Notes: generated by a model not told the origin, from the letters alone. 56,174 nt of DNA from Neobacillus dielmonensis (GCF_000612665.1 NZ_HG942032.1:1-56174), one strand, 5' to 3'. Shown: positions 1 to 9,661, counted from the stretch's first letter. Program-made: numbers and translations.

Positions 1-15
1 GTTCATGATAACTCG

Positions 16-31
16 GCGCAGGAGTCTGCGC
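16..31. other. Short perfect hairpin at the left edge of the window
   Basis: GCGCAG (16-21) and CTGCGC (26-31) form a perfect 6-bp stem with a 4-nt loop. It is followed by AT-rich sequence without a long T-run, so it is not a convincing terminator. It may belong to a gene or repeat lying to the left of the window. Nothing further can be said. Confidence 0.3.
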
Positions 32-97
32 GACTTCCACTCAAATCAACAGAGTTAGAAAAATCTAAATAAAAAAGGAAAATAGGCATTTTTTTAA

Positions 98-128
98 TTG
101 ACTTTGACGTTACGTAAAGGTGTATCGT
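98..128 (+). promoter_or_regulatory. MerR-type promoter/operator of the Mta-like regulator
   Basis: TTGACT (98-103) and TATCGT (123-128) are separated by exactly 19 bp, the over-long spacer typical of promoters that MerR-family proteins activate by DNA distortion. The spacer holds an imperfect dyad, CTTTGACGT followed by TACGTAAAG. The expected start of transcription lies about 15-20 nt before the GTG start of the regulator, so autoactivation, as known for B. subtilis mta, is likely. The promoter layout is seen; its control by this protein is inferred. Confidence 0.6.
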
Positions 129-151
129 TGTGATTAGAGGAGGTGACTTTG

Positions 152-916
152 GTGGAATATACAATCAACAAGCTGGGACATTTGGCTGGGATCAGCACGA
201 GAACTTTACGATATTATGATGAAATTGGCATTCTTAAGCCAGCAAGAGTTAATTCATCGGGATATCGCATCTATGGGCCAAAAGAAGTGGACTGCCTGCA
301 GCAGATTCTTTTCTACCGGGAACTGGGGGTGAGCCTCGACCAAATTAAAAACATCGTCACTGATCCTGCGTTTGACGGTGCCAAGGCGCTCAGAGAACAC
401 CGTGAAAAACTCCTCGAAAAACGGCAGCAATTGGATTTGTTAATTGCCAATGTTGATAAAACCATTGCCCACACAGAAGGGAGAATTACCATGTCAAATG
501 AAGAAAAGTTTGAGGGCTTTAAGCAAAAAATGATTGAGGATAATGAGAAAAAGTATGGCCAGGAAATCCGTCAAAAGTATGGGACGGAAACGGTAGAAAA
601 AGCGAATGCAAAAGTGAAGAATATGACCCAAGAGCAATATGATGAGGTTACCGCATTAACTGAGCAACTTACCGAAACATTGGCTGAAGCCTTCAAGACA
701 GGAAACCCGGCAGGGGAACAAGCACAGAATGCAGCCGACCTTCATAAGCGGTGGCTGACCTATTACTGGGACCATTACAGCAAAGAAGCACATGCGGGAC
801 TTGCCCAGATGTATGTGGATGATGAAAGATTCAAAGCATACTATGACAAGGAACAGCCGGGAACGGCTGAGTTTCTTAGGGATGCTATTCTAATTTACAC
901 AGGGATGAAAAGATAA
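152..916 (+). CDS. MerR-family transcriptional activator with TipAS domain (Mta-like)
   Basis: The product has about 254 residues. Residues 1-70 are a MerR winged helix-turn-helix with the RTLRYYDEIGIL signature. A dimerising coiled coil (about 75-110) follows. The rest (about 115-254) is a TipAS-type antibiotic-recognition domain, recognisable by the alpha-helical layout and the HKRWLTYYW segment. Proteins of this kind (TipAL, B. subtilis Mta) activate multidrug efflux genes and their own promoter after binding hydrophobic compounds. The start is the GTG at 152, 8 nt after AGAGGAGG; GTG at 143 lies inside the ribosome site. No efflux gene follows, so its targets are elsewhere. Family assignment is firm; the ligand is unknown. 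Confidence 0.88.
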   Translation: MEYTINKLGHLAGISTRTLRYYDEIGILKPARVNSSGYRIYGPKEVDCLQQILFYRELGVSLDQIKNIVTDPAFDGAKALREHREKLLEKRQQLDLLIANVDKTIAHTEGRITMSNEEKFEGFKQKMIEDNEKKYGQEIRQKYGTETVEKANAKVKNMTQEQYDEVTALTEQLTETLAEAFKTGNPAGEQAQNAADLHKRWLTYYWDHYSKEAHAGLAQMYVDDERFKAYYDKEQPGTAEFLRDAILIYTGMKR

Positions 917-955
917 AGTAGTCGTTTCTATACTAATAGAAAATGGTAATATAAG

Positions 956-987
956 GTCTATCCTTCAAAATGAGGGATAGACTTTTG
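956..987 (+). terminator. Terminator after the MerR gene
   Basis: GTCTATCC (956-963) pairs with GGATAGAC (975-982), followed by TTTTGTTGTT. It is a rho-independent terminator 40 nt past the stop codon. Confidence 0.8.
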
Positions 988-1099
988 TTGTTGCAATTCG
1001 ATTCGAATACTATTGTACATATGGGTAACACTTTCACTATTAAATGTTAACATTTATAATAATTGTAACTATAATTGTAAATATGGAAAGGCTATAGGT

Positions 1100-2416
1100 A
1101 TGACAAATAGGATTAAATTTGAAGGACTGAACCAACTCGATATTTTTTTGAAACTTTTTAATATGATATCCGATTTAGTGTTCCTTACTAAGGTAGAGAA
1201 CCATCACTTTAGTTATGTATTGGCAAATAAGCCGGCAAAACAACTGTGGGACCTAGATGACAATATGTTTGGCACGCCCTTGAGCGAATTGTTGCCGAGT
1301 TATATCTACCATACTATCGAAGCCAATTACCAAGAGGTGTTAAATAAAAAACAGCCTGTTACTTATGTTGATAAGGTATCTGTAAAAGCGGATGAGCAGT
1401 CCGCAGATAACCATTCTGATGAGTATGATAGATACTGGGAATCAATTATAACACCCGTTATCAATCATGATGGAAACTGTACTTATCTGTTGGCAATCGT
1501 TAGGGATATCACTGCCCGAAAACAAAGAGAAAATGAATTACAAAGGGTTCGGGATCGTCTGGAACTGCTGTGGAACAGTGTCGCGGATGCTGCGTACTTT
1601 TTTGATACAGAAGAAACTTTTTTGGGAGTCAACAAGTCTTTTGAACAAATCTTTGGCTGGACAAAGGAAGAAATACTTAAGGATAAGAACATAAGTATTA
1701 TTCCTAATGAAAGCAAAAAAGACATGAAAAATATCATCGGTCAATTAAAAAAAGGAGAAAAAATTCCGTCCCATGAAGTGCAGCGAATCACAAAAGATGG
1801 AAGAGTTATCGATGTCCTTGCCTCCTATGCACCATTGTATGACGTAAATGGCAGATGGGAAGGTGGAGTGGCGGTCTATAAAGATATCACAGAAAGAAAG
1901 AAGTACGAGGAGCAGCTCAAGCAGCTGGCTCATATAGACTTTCTCACTGGGCTGCCAAATCGGGCTTATTTCTATGAAAAACTGACCGAAGAAATAAACG
2001 CAGCTAGAAAAAAGCAAATACCCTTCGCCGTGTTATTCCTTGATATCGATAAGTTTAAAAACATAAACGATACAAAAGGTCATGATATTGGAGACCTATT
2101 GCTCAAGGAATTTGCCAACCGTGTAAAAAACAGTATCAGAAAACATGACACATTGGCAAGATTCGGAGGCGATGAATTTGTTATTCTTATTCCCGATTTA
2201 AACATCCTGGGAGATGCAACTGAAATAGCCGAACGAATCATTCAATCACTGGAGCCTAATTGGTCTATCGGGGATTATAATTTAAAAATAACCACTAGTA
2301 TTGGCATAGCATTCTATTCTGATAACAATTTGGACGAGAAAACCATTTTAAAACATGCGGATGTGGCGCTATATAGAGCCAAAGAAAGTGGAAGAAATAA
2401 TTATCAAGTTTATTAA
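1100..2416 (+). CDS. Cytosolic PAS-PAS-GGDEF diguanylate cyclase
   Basis: The 438-residue product has no signal peptide or membrane segment. Two PAS/PAC modules (about residues 15-150 and 152-275, the latter ending in DITERKKYEEQL) precede a GGDEF domain (about 280-438). The active-site motif RFGGDEF is intact, and an RKHD inhibitory site (RxxD) sits five residues before it, so active c-di-GMP synthesis with product feedback is expected. No EAL domain is present. The start chosen is the ATG at 1100, preceded by GGAAAGG. In-frame sequence extends upstream to 1013 but is AT-rich, low in coding character and has no ribosome site. The signal sensed by the PAS domains cannot be told. It is monocistronic between two terminators. 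Confidence 0.88.
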   Translation: MTNRIKFEGLNQLDIFLKLFNMISDLVFLTKVENHHFSYVLANKPAKQLWDLDDNMFGTPLSELLPSYIYHTIEANYQEVLNKKQPVTYVDKVSVKADEQSADNHSDEYDRYWESIITPVINHDGNCTYLLAIVRDITARKQRENELQRVRDRLELLWNSVADAAYFFDTEETFLGVNKSFEQIFGWTKEEILKDKNISIIPNESKKDMKNIIGQLKKGEKIPSHEVQRITKDGRVIDVLASYAPLYDVNGRWEGGVAVYKDITERKKYEEQLKQLAHIDFLTGLPNRAYFYEKLTEEINAARKKQIPFAVLFLDIDKFKNINDTKGHDIGDLLLKEFANRVKNSIRKHDTLARFGGDEFVILIPDLNILGDATEIAERIIQSLEPNWSIGDYNLKITTSIGIAFYSDNNLDEKTILKHADVALYRAKESGRNNYQVY

Positions 2417-2430
2417 TAAAGTAATTTTTT

Positions 2431-2467
2431 ATGCCTGGCCCTAAAAAGGGGTCAGGCATATTTTTTT
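2431..2467 (+). terminator. Terminator after the diguanylate cyclase gene
   Basis: ATGCCTG (2431-2437) with CCCT pairs with AGGG and CAGGCAT (ends 2459), followed by seven T. It is a strong rho-independent terminator. Confidence 0.88.
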
Positions 2468-2575
2468 AAAATATTTTTTAGATTTTACAGAAAATGACAA
2501 ATTACCCAATATACTATATGTCATAATAGTCGTGAAATTTAAGTTGAATAAAGAATCAATAAAGTAGGTGGAACA

Positions 2576-3589
2576 GTGAGCGACGGACCTATTCTTAGCA
2601 TAAATGATCTAAAGATATCGTTCCAATCAGGTAAGGAATTTTTACCTGCTGTTGATGGGGTAAGTTTTGAGTTAAAAGAAGGAGAAATCCTTGGGGTTGT
2701 CGGTGAATCAGGCAGCGGTAAAAGTGTTACATCATTAGCTGCAATGGGATTAATTCCTTCACCTCCAGGAAAAGTCGAAACCGGTGAAATTATCTTTGAA
2801 GGGAAAGACTTAACTAAGTTTACTGAGAAGGAATGGAGAGAAATTCGTGGTAACCAAATCTCAATGATTTTCCAGGAGCCGATGACCTCTTTGAATCCGC
2901 TATTTACTATTGGAAATCAGCTAATAGAAGCCATTCGGTTACATACCGACTTATCAAAGTCAGAAGCGAAACAACGAAGCATTGAATTATTGAAGTTGGT
3001 GGGAATCCCAAGGGCTGAGGGAATTTTAAAAGAATATCCCCATCAATTGTCCGGCGGGATGAGACAGCGCATTATGATTGCGATGGCCATGGCTTGTAAT
3101 CCCCGGGTGCTGATTGCAGACGAGCCCACCACGGCATTGGATGTAACGATTCAGGCCCAGATACTAGCGCTCATGAAGAATTTAAATCAAAAAACCAATA
3201 CATCAATCATTCTCATCACACACGATTTAGGCGTTGTGGCTGAGATTTGTCAGCGCGTGGTTGTCATGTATGCAGGTCAAATTGTTGAACAAGGGGATGT
3301 CAAGAAAATTTTAAAAGACCCACAGCATCCCTATACAAAAGGTTTGCTGAAGTCAGTGCCGGATTTAAGGGAAAAAAAGGACAGGCTTTATAGCATACCT
3401 GGAATGGTTCCACTTCCGGGTTCCATTAAAAATGGCTGCCGGTTTGCGCCCAGATGCCAAGAGGTATTTGGTCCTTGCCAAGTGGAATCGCCAGAATTAT
3501 TCAGATCGGAAAAAGACGGACATGAAGTACGCTGTTTCCTACATACATTGAAAGAGGGGAATGACAGGCATGCCGGAGTTACTTCTTGA
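2576..3589 (+). CDS. Peptide-type ABC transporter ATPase (DppD/OppD/AppD class)
   Basis: This 337-residue ATPase powers a peptide- or nickel-type importer. Walker A GESGSGKS lies at 43-50, followed by the Q-loop QEPMTSLNP, the LSGGMRQR signature, Walker [10 protein letters not shown] and the H-loop THDLG. The C-terminal oligopeptide/dipeptide extension carries the cysteine cluster (CRFAPRC, then two more Cys) typical of DppD/OppD. The GTG start follows TAGGTGG. It is the first gene of a five-gene operon in the order ATPase, ATPase, binding protein, permease, permease, the same order as the B. subtilis app operon. The substrate cannot be read from the sequence. Confidence 0.9.
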   Translation: MSDGPILSINDLKISFQSGKEFLPAVDGVSFELKEGEILGVVGESGSGKSVTSLAAMGLIPSPPGKVETGEIIFEGKDLTKFTEKEWREIRGNQISMIFQEPMTSLNPLFTIGNQLIEAIRLHTDLSKSEAKQRSIELLKLVGIPRAEGILKEYPHQLSGGMRQRIMIAMAMACNPRVLIADEPTTALDVTIQAQILALMKNLNQKTNTSIILITHDLGVVAEICQRVVVMYAGQIVEQGDVKKILKDPQHPYTKGLLKSVPDLREKKDRLYSIPGMVPLPGSIKNGCRFAPRCQEVFGPCQVESPELFRSEKDGHEVRCFLHTLKEGNDRHAGVTS

Positions 3590-4535
3590 AGTTAATGGGC
3601 TAAAAAAATACTATCCTATCACAGGAGGAATTTTCGGGAGAAAACTAGGCGAAGTAAAGGCTGTTGATAATATTTCTTTTTACGTGAAGAAGGGCGAAAC
3701 ATTAGGAATTGTTGGAGAAAGCGGCTGTGGAAAATCGACTACTGGACGCCTGTTAATGCGTTTAATAGAAGCAAGTGATGGGCGTATTCTATTTGAAGAT
3801 AAAGAAATCACCAATATGTCCAAATCGGAATTAAGAAAAGTCCGCCGCGATATTCAGATGGTGTTTCAAGATCCTTATGCATCACTAAACCCGAGGAATA
3901 CTGTTGAACAAATATTAGAAGAGCCCTTAATTGTCCATGGAATGGGAACAAAAGAAGAACGCAAAAAGCGTGTCAAGGAAATGCTTGAGGTGGTGGGGTT
4001 AAGCAGCTACCATTCAAAACGCTATCCACACCAATTCAGCGGCGGGCAACGCCAAAGGATTGGGATCGCACGAGCATTAATGACTAAGCCAAAGCTAATC
4101 ATTGCCGATGAGCCCGTATCGGCACTAGATGTTTCCATCCAGGCTCAGGTTCTTAATTTAATGAGTGACATCCAAAAGGAGTTCGGGCTCACTTACATAT
4201 TTATCGCCCACGATTTAGGGGTTGTCCGGCATATCAGCGACAGAGTGGGTGTGATGTATTTAGGCAGATTAATAGAATTGGCTGACAGTGAAGAACTTTA
4301 CGAGAATCCCAAGCACCCCTATACCCAGGCATTGCTAAATGCCGTGCCGGTACCAGACCCAGACTTAAAGAAACAGACTAGTCTGATTGAAGGGGAACTG
4401 CCCAGCCCGGCCAATCCTCCTTCAGGATGTGCCTTCCATACGAGGTGCAAGGAATGCATGGAAATATGTAAAACCCAAAGGCCCGTGGAACAAAATCTCA
4501 ATGGTCATTATGTTGCCTGTCACTTATATTCCTAA
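3570..4535 (+). CDS. Peptide-type ABC transporter ATPase (DppF/OppF/AppF class)
   Basis: This is the second ATPase of the importer, about 321 residues, and it presumably forms a heterodimer with the preceding one. It has Walker A GESGCGKST, Q-loop QDPYASLNP (the F-type signature), FSGGQRQR and ADEPVSALD, plus a C-terminal Cys-containing peptide-transporter extension. The reading frame overlaps the upstream gene by 20 bp, which points to translational coupling. ATG at 3561 sits directly against AGAGGGGA, so the ATG at 3570, with normal spacing, is preferred. Confidence 0.9.
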   Translation: MPELLLEVNGLKKYYPITGGIFGRKLGEVKAVDNISFYVKKGETLGIVGESGCGKSTTGRLLMRLIEASDGRILFEDKEITNMSKSELRKVRRDIQMVFQDPYASLNPRNTVEQILEEPLIVHGMGTKEERKKRVKEMLEVVGLSSYHSKRYPHQFSGGQRQRIGIARALMTKPKLIIADEPVSALDVSIQAQVLNLMSDIQKEFGLTYIFIAHDLGVVRHISDRVGVMYLGRLIELADSEELYENPKHPYTQALLNAVPVPDPDLKKQTSLIEGELPSPANPPSGCAFHTRCKECMEICKTQRPVEQNLNGHYVACHLYS

Positions 4536-4588
4536 AACAGGCTGCATTCATGATAAAAAACAAACACTTAGGGGGTATCTAAACGGAT

Positions 4589-6202
4589 ATGAGGAAGAAG
4601 TCATTTAAATTAGTGCTGTTTGCCTTATTGGCCATCAGCATGTTGCTGGCCGGCTGTACCGGCAAAACAAGAGAAACCAGCGGCGGCAAAGAATCAGGCA
4701 ATGGAGGCGGCCCGAAAAAGGACACGCTTGTATATGGGCGTGGAGGTGACTCCACCTCGCTTGATCCCATTACCACAACTGAGGGCGAAGCTTACAAGGT
4801 AACTGAAAATATATTTGAAACACTCGTTTCTTACGGGGAGAAAGATGTAACCATCAATCCGGGACTCGCTGAAAAGTGGGACGTCAGTGATGATGGTTTG
4901 ACTTACACATTCCATTTGCGCCAAGGTGTGAAATTTCATGACGGAACTGATTTCAATGCAGAAGCGGTTGTGTTTAACTTTAATCGCTGGATGAATGGCG
5001 ACGAAGATAAATTCCCGTATTATACCATGTTTGGCGGCTATAAGAATGACGAGGGCCATGTTATTAAAGAGGTTAAAGCAGTCGATGAAAAGACTGTTCA
5101 GTTCGTGTTAAAACGTCCGCAGGCCCCGTTCTTAAAGAACTTGGCTATGTCCCCGTTTGGAATTGGCAGCCCGGCAGCCATTGAAAAATACGGTGATGAT
5201 TTTAGAAGCCATCCAGTAGGAACGGGTCCATTCAAATTTGTGGAGTGGAAGCAAAACGATACGATTACCCTGGAAAGAAATCCAGACTATTGGCAAGAAG
5301 GATTGCCAAAGTTAAATAAAGTCATTTTCCGGGTGATTCCAGAAAATACGGCCCGGCTTAATGCCCTGGTTAACGGAGAAATTGATATTATGGATGGTCT
5401 GAACAACTCGGATGAAGCAACGGTTAAAGCAAATGATAAGCTCCAAATAATTGAACGTCCGTCAATGAATGTTGGCTATATCGGCATGACAACAACCCGT
5501 AAGCCATTCGACAACAAACTGGTTCGTCAGGCAATGAACTATGCCATTGATAAGAAAGCGCTCATTAATGCTTTCTATGGCGGAAAGGCAGAACCTGCGA
5601 TTAACCCGATGCCGCCAAGTATCAAGGGGTATAACGAATCGATTAAAGATTACCCATTTGACCTAGAAAAAGCAAAAGCTTTGTTGAAAGAAGCCGGATA
5701 TGAAAAAGGCTTAGAAATCGATTTATGGGCAATGCCTGTAGCACGCCCATACATGCCTGAGGCGCAAAAAGTGGCTGAAGTAATCCAAGAGAACCTGAAC
5801 AAAATTGGTGTTAAAGCCAATATCAAATCAGTAGAATGGGCCACCTATTTGGATAAGGCCTCTAAAGGCGAATTTGATATGTTTATGATGGGCTGGACAG
5901 GTGATAACGGTGACGCTGATAACTTCTTATATACGCTTCTGGATAAAGACAGCATTGGAAGCAACAACTATTCTTATTACAGCAACGACGAACTCCATGA
6001 TATCTTGATTCAAGCACAAACGGAAACGGAAGAAGCCAAGCGTAACGAATTATATAAGAAGGCCCAAGAAATCATTAAAGATGATGCCCCATGGGTGCCG
6101 CTTGTTCACTCAATTCCATTATTGGCTGCCTCTAAGGATGTAGTCAATTATGTACCGCATCCAACAGGGTCTGAAGCAGTGACGAATGTGGAGTTTAAAT
6201 AA
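4589..6202 (+). CDS. Lipoprotein substrate-binding protein of the peptide-type ABC importer
   Basis: The product (537 residues) is a solute-binding protein of family 5 (SBP_bac_5). A basic N-terminus and hydrophobic stretch lead to the lipobox LAGC, with the lipidated Cys at residue 23, then a Gly/Ser/Lys-rich linker. The mature protein contains the family landmarks around GLAEKW, LRQGVKFHDG, VGTGPFKF and the ERNPDYW segment. It would sit on the outer face of the membrane and deliver substrate to the two permeases. Overall it looks closer to DppA/AppA/nickel-type proteins than to OppA; the real ligand is not deducible. A strong hairpin follows the gene. Confidence 0.9.
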   Translation: MRKKSFKLVLFALLAISMLLAGCTGKTRETSGGKESGNGGGPKKDTLVYGRGGDSTSLDPITTTEGEAYKVTENIFETLVSYGEKDVTINPGLAEKWDVSDDGLTYTFHLRQGVKFHDGTDFNAEAVVFNFNRWMNGDEDKFPYYTMFGGYKNDEGHVIKEVKAVDEKTVQFVLKRPQAPFLKNLAMSPFGIGSPAAIEKYGDDFRSHPVGTGPFKFVEWKQNDTITLERNPDYWQEGLPKLNKVIFRVIPENTARLNALVNGEIDIMDGLNNSDEATVKANDKLQIIERPSMNVGYIGMTTTRKPFDNKLVRQAMNYAIDKKALINAFYGGKAEPAINPMPPSIKGYNESIKDYPFDLEKAKALLKEAGYEKGLEIDLWAMPVARPYMPEAQKVAEVIQENLNKIGVKANIKSVEWATYLDKASKGEFDMFMMGWTGDNGDADNFLYTLLDKDSIGSNNYSYYSNDELHDILIQAQTETEEAKRNELYKKAQEIIKDDAPWVPLVHSIPLLAASKDVVNYVPHPTGSEAVTNVEFK

Positions 6203-6211
6203 GTAAGGAAC

Positions 6212-6240
6212 AATGGGGAGGGAGCGTATGCCTCCCCATT
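6212..6240 (+). terminator. Intra-operon hairpin between binding-protein and permease genes
   Basis: AATGGGGAGG (6212-6221) and CCTCCCCATT (6231-6240) form a perfect 10-bp stem with a 9-nt loop and no T-run. In binding-protein operons such hairpins protect the upstream mRNA from 3' decay and lower permease expression, giving excess binding protein. That role is inferred here. Confidence 0.6.
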
Positions 6241-6287
6241 TATAACCGACATCATTTGCCTTTGAAATAAAGAAAGGGGTGTGAGCG

Positions 6288-7295
6288 TTGCTTGCCTATA
6301 CCGCCCGAAGGATTCTATCATTATTTCCTGTTTTAATCGGAATGACCCTTGTTGTTTTTGCTATTATTCATGCGATCCCTGGAAACCCTGCACAAATGAT
6401 TCTTGGACAAAGAGCTACGAAGGAAGCAATAGCAGAAGTTACTAGACAATTAGGTTTGGACAAGCCTTGGTACATACAATACTTTGACTATATTAATTCA
6501 TTGGTCCATGGAGATTTAGGTACATCCCTTCGGACAAGAGGCCCCATCAATCAGGAAATCTGGCCTTTTTTGTCCGCTACCATGGAGCTCACGCTGGCAG
6601 CGATGCTGATTGCTGTATTTATCGGGGTTAATGCAGGAATTATTAGTGCTTGGTTTTCAAAATCTTGGTTTGATTATTTGGCTATGGTACTAGCGCTAAT
6701 TGGCGTATCCATGCCTATCTTTTGGCTCGGCTTAATGGAGCAGTGGGTATTCTCAATTGAATTAGGCTGGCTGCCAACAACAGGAAGAGAGGATGTCCGC
6801 GACCCTGTCTCGGCCATAACCAATCTTTACTTAATTGATACGCTGCTTCAAGGCAGATTCGATCAATTTGGAACCGTACTGCAGCATTTGATAATGCCTA
6901 GCTTGGCTTTAGCGACCATTCCTATGGCAATCATCGCAAGAATGACACGTGCCACGATGCTAGAAGTCATGAAATCGGATTATATTCAGACAGCACGGGC
7001 CAAAGGGTTAGGCATGTTTTGGGTGGTTTATAAGCATTCATTAAAAAATGCGGTCATACCTGTCCTCACTGTAATCGGACTTCAGACAGGATTGCTTTTG
7101 GGCGGAGCCATTTTAACGGAAACGATTTTTGGCTGGCCGGGTATCGGCCGGTATTTATATGATGCCATTGCCTACAGGGACTACCCAGTAATCCAATCAG
7201 GAATTTTGGTGATTGCGGCCATTTTTGTGTTTATTAATTTAATCGTAGACCTTTTATATGTTCTAGTAGATCCTCGAATTAAATTTACGAAATAA
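6288..7295 (+). CDS. Peptide-type ABC importer permease 1 (DppB/AppB/GsiC class)
   Basis: This 335-residue inner-membrane permease has about six membrane segments and starts with the classic N-terminus LAYTARRILSLFPVLIGMT. The permease EAA-type loop lies around ARAKGLGMFWVVYKHSLKNAVIP, and ETIFGWPGIGR is a family hallmark. The start is TTG at 6288, 8 nt after AAAGGGGTG. It forms the translocation channel with the next gene. A loop insertion (about residues 165-195) is like that of dipeptide-type DppB. Confidence 0.9.
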   Translation: MLAYTARRILSLFPVLIGMTLVVFAIIHAIPGNPAQMILGQRATKEAIAEVTRQLGLDKPWYIQYFDYINSLVHGDLGTSLRTRGPINQEIWPFLSATMELTLAAMLIAVFIGVNAGIISAWFSKSWFDYLAMVLALIGVSMPIFWLGLMEQWVFSIELGWLPTTGREDVRDPVSAITNLYLIDTLLQGRFDQFGTVLQHLIMPSLALATIPMAIIARMTRATMLEVMKSDYIQTARAKGLGMFWVVYKHSLKNAVIPVLTVIGLQTGLLLGGAILTETIFGWPGIGRYLYDAIAYRDYPVIQSGILVIAAIFVFINLIVDLLYVLVDPRIKFTK

Positions 7296-7310
7296 AGGAG
7301 GGAACTTAGC

Positions 7311-8210
7311 ATGGCAGAATTGGCAAAAAATACGGCTGATATCACAACGATCCCCCCTGAAGCAAAAGCAATATCACCTTGGAAGGAAGGGTGGCAATCG
7401 TTTTATAAAAACCGCTTGGCTGTTGTTGGTTTGGTGATTGTTGTGTTTTTTATCCTTGTTGCGATAATCGCTCCTGTCATCGCTCCCTATAATTTTAAGA
7501 CACAGGTATTAACGGAGCGGATGCAGGCTCCTTCAGGCAAGCATTGGTTTGGAACTGATGACTTTGGGCGAGATATTTTTTCAAGGGTCATTTACGGAGC
7601 AAGAATTTCTTTATGGGTAGGGTTTTTCTCTGTATTAGGGTCCGTCATTATCGGAACTATACTGGGGATTGTGGCAGGATACTATGGCCGTTGGGTGGAT
7701 TCTATCATTTCCCGGATTTTTGATATTATGCTGGCGTTTCCCAGTATTCTCCTGGCCATCGCAGTAGTGGCTATCTTAGGACCATCTCTGGAAAATGCCC
7801 TTATCGCGATCGCGGTGGTGAATATTCCGAACTTTGGACGGCTGATCCGGTCGAAGGTACTTAGTGTCAAACAGGAAGAATATATCATGGCAGCACGGGC
7901 AATAGGGATGAAGGATTCACGGATATTATTACGGCATATTTTGCCCAACAGTATTTCTCCGGTCATTGTCCAGGCCACATTAGCCATTGCCACGGCGATT
8001 ATTGAAGCAGCAGCTCTTGGATTTCTTGGGATGGGTGCACAGGCACCAACACCTGAGTGGGGCAAAATGCTATCAGATTCCAAGAATTATTTGATGCAGG
8101 CCCCATGGACGCTGTTTTTTCCTGGGATGGCGATTATGCTGACAGTTCTTGGATTTAATTTGATGGGTGACGGGCTGCGGGATGTATTGGACCCAAAAAT
8201 GAAGCAATAA
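7311..8210 (+). CDS. Peptide-type ABC importer permease 2 (DppC/AppC/GsiD class)
   Basis: This 299-residue permease has a cytosolic N-terminus (about 40 residues) carrying the OppC_N motif SPWKEGWQSFYKNRLAVVG, a first membrane helix, the GTDDFGRDIFSRVIYGARISL signature and a binding-protein-dependent transport domain with the ARAIGMKDSRILLRHILPN coupling loop. It is the last gene of the operon, 15 nt after the first permease with AAAGGAGGG upstream, and is closed by a terminator. Confidence 0.9.
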   Translation: MAELAKNTADITTIPPEAKAISPWKEGWQSFYKNRLAVVGLVIVVFFILVAIIAPVIAPYNFKTQVLTERMQAPSGKHWFGTDDFGRDIFSRVIYGARISLWVGFFSVLGSVIIGTILGIVAGYYGRWVDSIISRIFDIMLAFPSILLAIAVVAILGPSLENALIAIAVVNIPNFGRLIRSKVLSVKQEEYIMAARAIGMKDSRILLRHILPNSISPVIVQATLAIATAIIEAAALGFLGMGAQAPTPEWGKMLSDSKNYLMQAPWTLFFPGMAIMLTVLGFNLMGDGLRDVLDPKMKQ

Positions 8211-8213
8211 TAG

Positions 8214-8241
8214 AAGAGGCTCGAAAAGAGTCTCTTTTTTC
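8214..8241 (+). terminator. Terminator of the ABC importer operon
   Basis: AAGAGGCTC pairs with GAGTCTCTT (one G-T pair) around a GAAAA loop, followed by a run of T to about 8240. Confidence 0.82.
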
Positions 8242-8346
8242 TAATCTTTAAAGATGAATTTTACGAATATTTACATATTGGTCATTTTTATATAATATGA
8301 ATCTATCTTATATTAATTTTGGAAAGTGTTAGCGGGTGGTTAATCT

Positions 8347-8874
8347 TTGAAGATTATAACTGATAATAATTTGGTATTTATTGGATTTATGGGTGCGGGA
8401 AAAACTACGGTTGGGCAACTATTGGCTAGAAAATTGAATCGTGTATTTATTGATACAGATGAAGCGATTGAACAAGAATATGGTATGCCTGTCTCCCATA
8501 TTTTTAAAGAATATGGTGAATTGGAATTTAGAAATAAAGAAAAAAGCTTGATCACAGATTTATGTCAAAAAAAGAATTTGGTTTTGTCACTTGGCGGAGG
8601 GGCGTTCCTGCAGGAGGAAATCAGGAATGTTTGCTTGACGAAAAGCGTTGTCATTTATTTAGACATCTCATTTACAAATTGGAAAGACAGAATGGCCTTA
8701 TTGATGGACACACGTCCGATTTTGCAAAATAAAACCCTACAGGAAATGGAAGAGCTTTATAATAGCAGACAAGCGATTTATGCGCATCACCACATAAAGA
8801 TTAATGTCAATGGCAAGGGACCTGAAGAGATTGCGGATTTCATTATTGATAAACTACCGTTAAAACAGAATTAA
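8347..8874 (+). CDS. aroK: Shikimate kinase
   Basis: The product (175 residues) phosphorylates shikimate to shikimate 3-phosphate in the common aromatic pathway. The P-loop GFMGAGKTT (about 13-21), the shikimate-binding DTDEAI and FRNKE segments, the LGGGAF glycine motif and the lid arginine in DTRPIL are all present. The start is TTG at 8347, preceded by GCGGGTGG. It forms a pair with the dehydroquinate dehydratase 20 nt downstream, two non-adjacent steps of the same pathway, and is separate from any larger aro cluster in this window. Confidence 0.92.
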   Translation: MKIITDNNLVFIGFMGAGKTTVGQLLARKLNRVFIDTDEAIEQEYGMPVSHIFKEYGELEFRNKEKSLITDLCQKKNLVLSLGGGAFLQEEIRNVCLTKSVVIYLDISFTNWKDRMALLMDTRPILQNKTLQEMEELYNSRQAIYAHHHIKINVNGKGPEEIADFIIDKLPLKQN

Positions 8875-8893
8875 CGTGAACGGGGGATAATAA

Positions 8894-9658
8894 GTGAATA
8901 GAACAGTAACGGTAAGAGGTGTCACAATTGGGGAAGGAATTCCGAAGATATGTGTCCCTCTTGTGGGGAAAACAGTGCAAGAAATAATCGAAGAAGCCGT
9001 GTCTCTGAAAACGCTAGATTTGGATATGGTGGAGTGGCGGGCTGACTTTTTTGAACATGTCGAGGATATTTCGGCTGTAAAAACAGCACTTGAAAAAATT
9101 CGGGGTATACTGGACGATCGACCAATTATTTTTACATTTAGAAGTGCATCCGAAGGTGGAAATAGGGAGGTTGGCAAAGAGTTTTATTTTGAGTTAAACA
9201 AAGTAATTGCTGAAACTGAATTAGCCGATATCATTGATGTGGAACTATTTACTCATGAACCGGATGTAAAAGCACTTTTGGAGTTTGCTCATCAGCATAA
9301 GGTGTTCGTCATCATTTCCAATCATGACTTTGCCAAAACTCCATCAAAAGGGGAAATTGTCTCACGGTTGCGGAAAGCCCAGAGTTTGGGAGGGGATATT
9401 CCTAAAATTGCGGTGATGCCTAATAGTAGTGGAGACGTTATTACCTTATTGGATGCCAGCAGTACAATGGCAGAAAAACATGCCGATCGGCCGTTTATTA
9501 CCATTTCAATGGGAGGAAAGGGAACAATTAGCCGGTTAAGTGGTGAAGTTTTTGGATCAGCAATTACCTTTGCCTCGGCTAAGGCAGCATCGGCTCCGGG
9601 ACAGATGACCGTTAATGAAGTTCGAAAAATAATTAAAATCATACATGAAAATAAATAA
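8894..9658 (+). CDS. aroD: Type I 3-dehydroquinate dehydratase
   Basis: The 254-residue product is a type I (Schiff-base) 3-dehydroquinase, converting 3-dehydroquinate to 3-dehydroshikimate. The catalytic His lies in ISNHDF and the Schiff-base Lys in PKIAVMP; the substrate-binding EWRADFF and ISMGGKGTISR segments are also clear. The GTG start follows GGGGGAT. It is co-transcribed with aroK and followed by a bidirectional terminator. Confidence 0.93.
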   Translation: MNRTVTVRGVTIGEGIPKICVPLVGKTVQEIIEEAVSLKTLDLDMVEWRADFFEHVEDISAVKTALEKIRGILDDRPIIFTFRSASEGGNREVGKEFYFELNKVIAETELADIIDVELFTHEPDVKALLEFAHQHKVFVIISNHDFAKTPSKGEIVSRLRKAQSLGGDIPKIAVMPNSSGDVITLLDASSTMAEKHADRPFITISMGGKGTISRLSGEVFGSAITFASAKAASAPGQMTVNEVRKIIKIIHENK

Positions 9659-9661
9659 TGA

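Noticed and set aside
1..60. End of an insertion sequence at the left edge
   Set aside because: There is a small palindrome but no transposase, terminal inverted repeat pair or target duplication in view.
1013..1099. Longer N-terminus of the diguanylate cyclase
   Set aside because: The added 29 residues are Asn/Tyr/Cys-rich translation of AT-rich DNA without a ribosome site; the ATG at 1100 is better.
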